Assembly: GCA_027575765.1 (NCBI GenBank)
Contig: JANBPT010000413.1
Location: forward strand, 1 to 37,335
Source of the DNA: Tieghemiomyces parasiticus
Lineage: Eukaryota > Kickxellomycota > Dimargaritomycetes > Dimargaritales > Dimargaritaceae
DNA length: 37,335 nucleotides
Direction of reading: 5' to 3'
The notes under the pieces are model-generated. The model did not search any database. It was not told the DNA's origin and saw nothing but the letters and a program-made list of their open reading frames with translations. Positions within the stretch are counted from its first letter, which is position 1; each line of letters begins with the position of its first letter. Position numbers and translations under genes: made by a program. Positions 32,254 to 37,335 of the stretch are shown here, piece after piece.

Positions 32254-33215
32254 CAGCAGGCCTGGATGCACTGGCTCTTGATGTCCTCCTGGACCCTTGC
32301 CTGCAAGCTGTATGCAACCAGATGTATTCTTTGCCACAGCAACTTTTCCTCTCTTGGTGTTGCAAATGCACCCTGGAACCGCACTCCACCCTGCCCCACC
32401 AAGTTGTTAACTTCCTTGCTTGGGGATTCAGGACACATTGCTGGTGTCCCTCCACCATCTGCCTTTACAAATCTGCCATCTTTGACATCCTTGACACCTG
32501 CCCCTCCCCCCAGCCATCCATCATTTCCAATTACTTATCTGCACTTGCCTGCCAGTCTGTCCACCCCACCCCACTGTCCTTGCTTAACCTAGCCCCCATC
32601 CTGGCCCATTTAATAGCTCTAGGCCCCTCCTCTGCCCTCCCCATAGTGACCCTCATGGCAAAACTCTGCTGGCTCCTGGCCGTGTGTGGCTTCCTTTGCC
32701 CCTCCAACATTGCCAGCATTGATGTGGCCCACTTGTCCATTGTCAATGGCTCCCTTTCTCTGATAATTATGGCCCCAAAAGACAAGTGCCAAGGTGAACA
32801 ATATACCTGCTGCCTGTCCATCAAACCTTTTGCCCCCCAGCCTCTCTACCCAGTGGCCACCTACCTAGAATATGTCCCCCACTTCTCCTCCCCACCTGAC
32901 CTGCATGACCACCCAGTGGTCCCTGGCCTCCAACTCCTTCCTCTGATCCAGGACATTACCCACCCCAACTGTGGTGTCTCTGCCCACTGCATTGCCTTCC
33001 ACATTAGCTCCATCATGCACCCCATCTCAGAAGCCTCCAGCTGCCACATTCCTGTGTGTGTCCTTGGTTCCACTTGGGCTGCTGTGGTGGGTGCTTCCTA
33101 GTTGGACATCCTGTCCCAAGTCTCATGGTTGGCTTCCCACACATTTGACACATTATACTGGCTCACTTGTCCAGTTGCTGCCAGCATCACCAACCTAATA
33201 CTCTCATCCAACTAA
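32200..33215 (+). pseudogene. DIRS-type tyrosine recombinase, decayed
   Basis: Frame 3 reads TAGLDALALDVLL, LPHQVVNFLAWGF and AKLCWLLAVCGFLCPSNIA, then SAHCIAFHISSIM and GSTWAAVVGAS. After a stop at 33099-33101 it continues with SQVSWLASHTFDTLYWLT to a final TAA at 33213-33215. In active DIRS recombinases the FLxPSxI motif has Arg as first catalytic residue; here the codon at 32697-32699 is TGC (Cys), as CGC to TGC would give. The candidate nucleophile Tyr (33156-33158) lies beyond the TAG. The enzyme would integrate circular cDNA without target-site duplication; this copy is inactive. Confidence 0.8.
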
Positions 33216-33276
33216 GCTCACCAGAGTTCCCAATTTCTTTTACTTTATTATTTCTGCACTTACTTGCAATTACCTA

Positions 33277-33360
33277 GGTTAGCCCAGCCAGGTATAATAT
33301 ATTGGTATGGCTGCACTTTAGCACAGCCTACTGATATTATACCAAGCAGGGCTAATCACC
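33277..33360. repeat. 84-bp palindromic element, CpG-less copy
   Basis: The arms GGTTAGCCC ... GGTATAATAT and ATATTATACC ... GGGCTAATCACC fold on each other around GGCTGCACTTTAGCACAGCC. Preceded by ACCTAGGTT. Homologous, in inverted sense, to 33497-33580. It has no CpG. Confidence 0.85.
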
Positions 33361-33496
33361 CTACCCTTCCCACCCTTACTTTTCTCCTGCAAAGCAATGG
33401 TGCAGAGGCCTGCCGGTGGGGCAGACTCTCGCCAATATACGGATTTCATACTTGGAAATTTATTCGAAAAACACGTGATTAAAGATGGTACACCTA

Positions 33497-33580
33497 GGTT
33501 AGTCCTGCCGGGTATAATACCAGTAGGCACGCTTAAGCGCAGCCGTACCAATATAATTATCACTTTGCCGGCAGAAGGAC
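33497..33580. repeat. 84-bp palindromic element, CpG-containing copy
   Basis: Same length as 33277-33360 and also preceded by ACCTAGGTT. Its core reads GCACGCTTAAGCGCAGCCGTACC where the other copy (reverse strand) has GCTGTGCTAAAGTGCAGCCATACC. It has several CpGs, including CCGGG and GCCGGC near its ends. Confidence 0.85.
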
Positions 33581-35062
33581 TTGTATCAATTTCAGAAGTT
33601 CTTTCACCATCTACAATACATGGGCTGTTTTGATTCTATCGGTTCTGGTTTAATTGAGGAATGTCACCTTCTGTGTGATTGCAAATGAGCCTAGAGGAAT
33701 CCGAGATCCGTTACGAAGGGAAACCGGACTATAAGGCACTTTGCTGCCCAGCTGGTATTGTTTTACCATGACGACAGGTGGGGGCACGGCCCTAGTAGCT
33801 GCTTAATGAAAAGAGCGCTACTAGGCCCGACAAGAATGCCACCCCCTCGCCGACGGATGTCTATATCGAATTTGGTGAGGGTAAGGGGAGCTGGGGTAAT
33901 TTATAGTCAGGAAGCAAACAGGGCGAATCATTGTGGGAATGATGGGAACTAGACTATGATCTGTGGACAGCTCTCGTCGTTCACCCATGGCCCGCGGTAA
34001 TTATTTTTTCTCCCTGCTCAGCCTGAGCCCACCGTAAGTCCCAGGCAGCCCAATATATGCACGTGACCTTATATGTCTCAAGTGCGGTTGGGGCAACAGG
34101 TGCACTCGAGTAAGCTGCCTCCATACCCCGCCCATCGCCTTAACTTGCCTACACCCCGCTGATCTCCCTGCCTAAGCCTTACACCTCCCAACCCAGAGCC
34201 CGTTTACAACAGTAGCTATGGACATATCCCGGGCAGGGCATTGGGACAGATTACGAGGTCACATCGACATCCTTAAACTCGCCTAAGTTGAACGTTTCGA
34301 AATTTGCTCCAAAAATTCAGCATGGCCTAAGACTAGATAAAAACCAGGGTGGAGCTAGCCAACGTAGAGAAATTGCCACTCAATCCGTTAGGCCAAGAAA
34401 GAGAGGCTAGGGGGCGCGTCTTTCGGGCACACTGGACCAGTTACCCCTCACCACTCCTCTACCACCCCCGCCGGGCCACACGGCCAGTCGAGGTCCCCCC
34501 AGAAAGGATAGGCCCCACGTCGCGTTGCTACAGGACCGCAAAACCCGCCACCGGGGGGAGGGGACAGGGCCCTTTCGGCTTCCCCATACGCCTGAAACCT
34601 CGTGGGCTCCTCCCCCTCCCCCCCATTCCAGGCACCTGCAAGGCTATCATCGCAACGCTCCTAGGCCCTAGCACTTGTCAATTCGGATTCATTCGTTCCT
34701 ACCCTGCCTGCCTTTTACTTTGCACGCTGTTTGCTCTTTCCTGTTATATACTATACAACCCTACCGATCGCGGTAAGTATGCCCTCCTGTAAGGTGTCTT
34801 GATTCAAGACAGTGGACAGCCTCCGAGAGCTGGCTATCTATCCGCTTTTCAATAAGGCTAGTTTCTCTCTATGGATACGGCATCGGCAGACTCCTCCCCC
34901 TGGAATTTCATGCCTGGCAAAGCAAGTTTCTTCGACCTCGTCTGCCCGTAACCCCACCATCACTTACCAATCTCATTTCCCTCCCCCCCTCACACACCGT
35001 TTCTGACCTTACTCCAGCCAGCTTGCGTCCGATCCCGCTGCCCATTACCCATCGTTTCCACC
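33581..35062. other. Intergenic region upstream of qcr2
   Basis: 1.5 kb with normal CpG. A hairpin with 11-bp arms (GGCCCTAGTAGC and GCTACTAGGCC) occurs at about 33788-33826. A TATATA at 34745-34750 and long C/T-rich leader stretches (34965-34995) precede qcr2. GTAAGT at 34773 with AG at 35015 could bound a 5' UTR intron. The 147-codon frame at 34349-34792 has no recognisable domain and I do not call it. Confidence 0.45.
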
Positions 35063-36433
35063 ATGCTGAGCGCTACGATCCGTGCCCCGCGTGCCGCCAC
35101 GTCGACCCGTGCCCTAAGCTCGGCGGCGCTGGCCAGCGCACCGATCCAGATCACCCAGGCTGCTGCGGGTCTGCGTGTGGCTACTGCTAACCTGCCGAGT
35201 GCCCACCAGGTTGCCTCTGAGCACGCGACGTCCTTGGTGTCGCTGGTGGTGAAGGCCGGTCCGCGTTACGAGACGGCCGACAACGCCGGCGTGGCGCACT
35301 TCCTCAAGCGGTTTGCGTTCCGGAACACCCGCCACCGCACGGCGTTCCGCACCATCCGCGAGGCCGAGCTGCAGGGCGGCCAGCTGTCGGCCAGCCTGGG
35401 CCGCGAGTACCAGATTTACACGGTGCGCTGCCTGCCCGTGGACGTGCCGTACTTCACCGAGGTGCTGTCGTCGGTGGCGCTCGAGACCAACTACGCCGAC
35501 TACGAGTTTCGGGACATCAAGGCCGAGGTGGCCAACGAGAGCCTCGCCGGCCGGGCCCAGCCCGAGATCCGGGTGTTTGACGAGCTCCACCGCGCCGCCT
35601 TCCATAACGGCCTAGGTAACTCGCTGTACGCCCCTGCCCACCACGAGGTCACCCACAGCAAGCTTGTCGACTTTGCCCAACGTGCTTTCCAGCCCGCCCA
35701 GATGGGCCTCGTCGGTGTGAACGTCGACCACCAGCAGCTCGAGCAGCTCGGTAACGAGCTCTTTAAAACCGGGTCCGCCGCTGTGCCCAGCGGCCTCACC
35801 ACCTCGGCCTCTCAGTACGTGGGTGGTGAGGTGCTCCTCGAGGGCCCCCACGACGCCACTCAGTACGTCCTGGCCTACCCGGGCGCCGCGACCTCCGAGG
35901 CCTGGGCCACCAGCCAGGTGCTCACCCACCTCCTGGGTAGCAGCGTGGCTCCCAGCGTCAAGTACGGCGTGGGCCACACTCCGCTGGCGGCCGCCGCCCA
36001 GCGGGTGGGCCACGGGGTCACCCTCGAGCCCTTTGCTTTCACCTACTCGGACGCCGGCCTCCTGGGTGTCCGCATCACCACCCCGCAGGCCAGCGGCCAC
36101 GGGATCGCTGAGGGTGCCAAGGCTGCCGCCGAGACCCTCCAGAAGGTGGCCAGCTCGGCGCCTACCGGAGAGGCCCTGAGCCGCGCGGTCAAGCAGGCGT
36201 CGTTCGCCGCTGCCGTCGCCCAGGAATCGGCCGAGGCCCAGACTGACCTGCTTCACAACCTCGTGTTTACGTCGCAGGCCGGTACGACCCTCAGCGCCGC
36301 GGACACTTTCAAGGCCCTCCAGTCTGTGTCGGCCAAGGATGTCCAGGCTATCGCTGAGAAGATGCTCAAACAGAAGCCTACCGCCGTCGGGATTGGTAAC
36401 GTTCAGGCCCTCCCCCGCGTCGACACCCTCTAG
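35063..36433 (+). CDS. qcr2: Qcr2, core protein 2 of the cytochrome bc1 complex
   Basis: An intronless frame of 456 residues with ATG in CCACCATGC. Residues 1-25 (MLSATIRAPRAATSTRALSS) are a presequence without acidic residues. Two M16-type peptidase-like domains follow. The N-terminal one has LVVKAGPRYETADNAGVAHFLKRFAFRNT: at the place of the zinc-binding HxxEH of processing peptidase it reads HFLKRF, so it is not a peptidase, as expected for core protein 2. Next come REAELQGGQLSASLGREYQIYTVRC, a segment well conserved in Qcr2, and ELHRAAFHNGLGNSLYAP. The protein stabilises complex III on the matrix side of the inner membrane. Third positions are overwhelmingly G or C and introns are absent, unlike most neighbours; strong codon bias suggests high expression. 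MPP-beta or Qcr1 is excluded by the missing HxxEH. Confidence 0.93.
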   Translation: MLSATIRAPRAATSTRALSSAALASAPIQITQAAAGLRVATANLPSAHQVASEHATSLVSLVVKAGPRYETADNAGVAHFLKRFAFRNTRHRTAFRTIREAELQGGQLSASLGREYQIYTVRCLPVDVPYFTEVLSSVALETNYADYEFRDIKAEVANESLAGRAQPEIRVFDELHRAAFHNGLGNSLYAPAHHEVTHSKLVDFAQRAFQPAQMGLVGVNVDHQQLEQLGNELFKTGSAAVPSGLTTSASQYVGGEVLLEGPHDATQYVLAYPGAATSEAWATSQVLTHLLGSSVAPSVKYGVGHTPLAAAAQRVGHGVTLEPFAFTYSDAGLLGVRITTPQASGHGIAEGAKAAAETLQKVASSAPTGEALSRAVKQASFAAAVAQESAEAQTDLLHNLVFTSQAGTTLSAADTFKALQSVSAKDVQAIAEKMLKQKPTAVGIGNVQALPRVDTL

Positions 36434-37279
36434 ATGGAAAAGCGAATGAATTATTTCGTTCTCTATTTTTTTATATTACTATGACTACTATCATGGTTGA
36501 CAAGGGCCTAGCGTTGTATAGGCGCCCCCCCCTGGGTTTCTCGGATATAACCCTATGCGCGATTCAGCGTGGCTGGGTTGGAATTACGGCCCGTGTGGAT
36601 AGAGCACGCTGCCTGTCCTTTTTCCCAATCTTTTTTCCAACCTGCGTCTATTTCTAGTCACTCCAATTAACCATTAAAAGCTGCTCGTTACGACAGCAGA
36701 CACAGTAGAGGGGCAAGGGTTGAGAGGAGAAAAGGCGTGTAACAGGTTACCGGATTGGCTAGCAACTGGGGGGGGCTCGGGGTTTGCCAGGCGTGGGGTT
36801 GCACGACTTCCAGCTAGAATACATAACGGGCAACGCCCCTCTACCCTCAGCTTCTCGGCTCCAGTTTTTCCCCTCCCCCCAAAAAAAATCGCACCATTCT
36901 AGCAATAGTAGAACCCCCCCCCTCAGTGAGCCAGTCACTGCAGTTTAGCGTGCCAATCGGCAGGCGACAACCAGGAGGTGAGAGAGTGGCGGTCATACAG
37001 CAGACTAAACTGTGCTGCCATCACACGCCGCCACTAGCACCCTTATCTCCATGCTTGCGGTCTATTGGAGCACTCCTCATCCCCCCCCCAGCTCGGCAAT
37101 CGCTCACCTGTTAGTCACAACACGCTTACCCTTGGACCTTTAGTAGTCCCACGAGCGACTTTCAACATCCCTTTGGCAACCTCCTTATTTGCTTCCAGAC
37201 ATCCCTACCCACCCCGGTATCCATATCCCTAAGAACACCTACTATCTTCCTCCCCCTCCTGCTTTTCCCAACTGCCGCC
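36434..37279. other. Intergenic region between qcr2 and the gene at the right edge
   Basis: 846 bp. The qcr2 3' flank is T-rich (TATTTTTTTATATTACTATG at about 36463) without a canonical AATAAA. Homopolymer C runs of 8-9 occur near 36524, 36914 and 37081. The stretch before 37280 is a long C/T-rich leader. No other gene is supported. Confidence 0.5.
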
Positions 37280-37335
37280 ATGAGCCACCACGCCACTGCA
37301 CCTTTGACTTCCCCGGCCAGCTGCGTGTCGGTACT
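37280..37335 (+). CDS. Start of a gene cut by the window edge
   Basis: ATG in GCCGCCATGAG, a strong initiation context, after a C/T-rich leader like those of the other genes here. Eighteen codons are visible (MSHHATAPLTSPASCVSV), low-complexity and too short to identify. The GT near the end could also be a donor. Confidence 0.45.
   Translation, partial: MSHHATAPLTSPASCVSV

Larger units (their letters stand above)
30746..33215 (+). mobile_element. Relic of a DIRS-type tyrosine-recombinase retrotransposon
   Basis: On the plus strand, frame 1 reads a 5'-truncated reverse transcriptase then RNase H, and frame 3 reads a tyrosine recombinase overlapping the RNase H end. That domain order and overlapping-frame arrangement are characteristic of DIRS elements; integrase, LTR protease and a LINE endonuclease are absent. 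Gag and the N-terminal half of the reverse transcriptase are missing, and the frames carry stops. Flanking L- and R-modules may be its terminal repeats. The coding strand is strongly C/T-rich and virtually CpG-free. Confidence 0.85.
29505..33413. other. CpG-depleted block
   Basis: Reading every line of this 3.9 kb interval I find only three CpG dinucleotides, near 29918, 32380 and 32681. The flanking host genes contain CpG in almost every ten bases. The right edge is abrupt: several CpGs appear between 33414 and 33480. The block covers R-module copy 2, the three 134-bp repeats, the retroelement relic and the first palindrome. Confidence 0.9.

Noticed and set aside
33788..33826. Terminator-like hairpin (GGCCCTAGTAGC / GCTACTAGGCC)
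   Set aside because: Intrinsic terminators are not used by fungal RNA polymerase II and there is no adjacent gene end; probably chance or a repeat remnant.
34349..34792. 147-codon frame upstream of qcr2
   Set aside because: No ATG-supported domain; composition typical of GC-rich noncoding DNA here. The hydrophobic tail could mimic a membrane segment by chance.
35612..36256. 214-codon antisense open frame opposite qcr2
   Set aside because: It is a by-product of GC-rich third positions in a confidently identified gene; it has no domain or start context.
1..37335. tRNA and rRNA genes
   Set aside because: I scanned for GGTTCGAnnCC-type B boxes on both strands and for rRNA-like sequence and found none convincing. 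A covariance-model scan would be decisive.

Overview
This is eukaryotic nuclear DNA, almost certainly fungal. Most genes are split by short introns (about 50-250 bp). Nearly all introns have GTAAGT or close-variant donors and pyrimidine-rich AG acceptors, and every exon chain I assembled keeps phase. Several products are of fungal type (Cbp3, Mak11, Gtr2, Pex12, Rpp1, Qcr2). The unique DNA is GC- and CpG-rich. An early-diverging lineage is possible (a HAUS8-like gene and an intron-rich COQ6 would fit), but I cannot fix the taxon from sequence alone.

Layout. Positions 1-5115 hold a secreted repeat protein (1228-1821, +), a 2 kb gene-poor spacer and a candidate augmin subunit (3796-5115, -). 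Positions 5580-19497 are gene-dense: a METTL2/6-type tRNA methyltransferase (-), the Rag GTPase Gtr2 (+), a large RING protein with a possible PTB/PH-like domain (+), COQ6 (+), RNase P/MRP subunit Rpp1 (-), SmE (+) and Mak11/PAK1IP1 (+). Positions 20819-28043 hold a tiny candidate secreted peptide (+), then Cbp3, a CX5R tyrosine phosphatase and Pex12, all on the minus strand. Positions 28.7-33.6 kb are a repeat island: two inverted ~200-bp repeats with TATA and AATAAA motifs, three 134-bp repeats, the relic of a DIRS-type retrotransposon (reverse transcriptase, RNase H, tyrosine recombinase) and two 84-bp palindromes. Qcr2 (35063-36433, +), intronless, follows, and a truncated gene start closes the window.

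How the genes relate. No functional cluster is evident, but three genes act around ubiquinone and complex III: COQ6 makes ubiquinone, Cbp3 assembles cytochrome b, and Qcr2 is a core bc1 subunit. The rest are housekeeping genes: RNA processing and modification, ribosome assembly, TORC1 signalling and peroxisome import.

The most striking signal is in the repeat island. From about 29505 to 33413 (3.9 kb) I find only three CpG dinucleotides, although flanking genes are full of them. Paired repeats straddling the island edge differ at CpG sites by CpG to TpG/CpA changes, and the retroelement carries matching Arg-to-Cys/Trp and stop changes. This looks like a sharply bounded block of CpG methylation plus deamination, or a RIP-like process with CpG preference.
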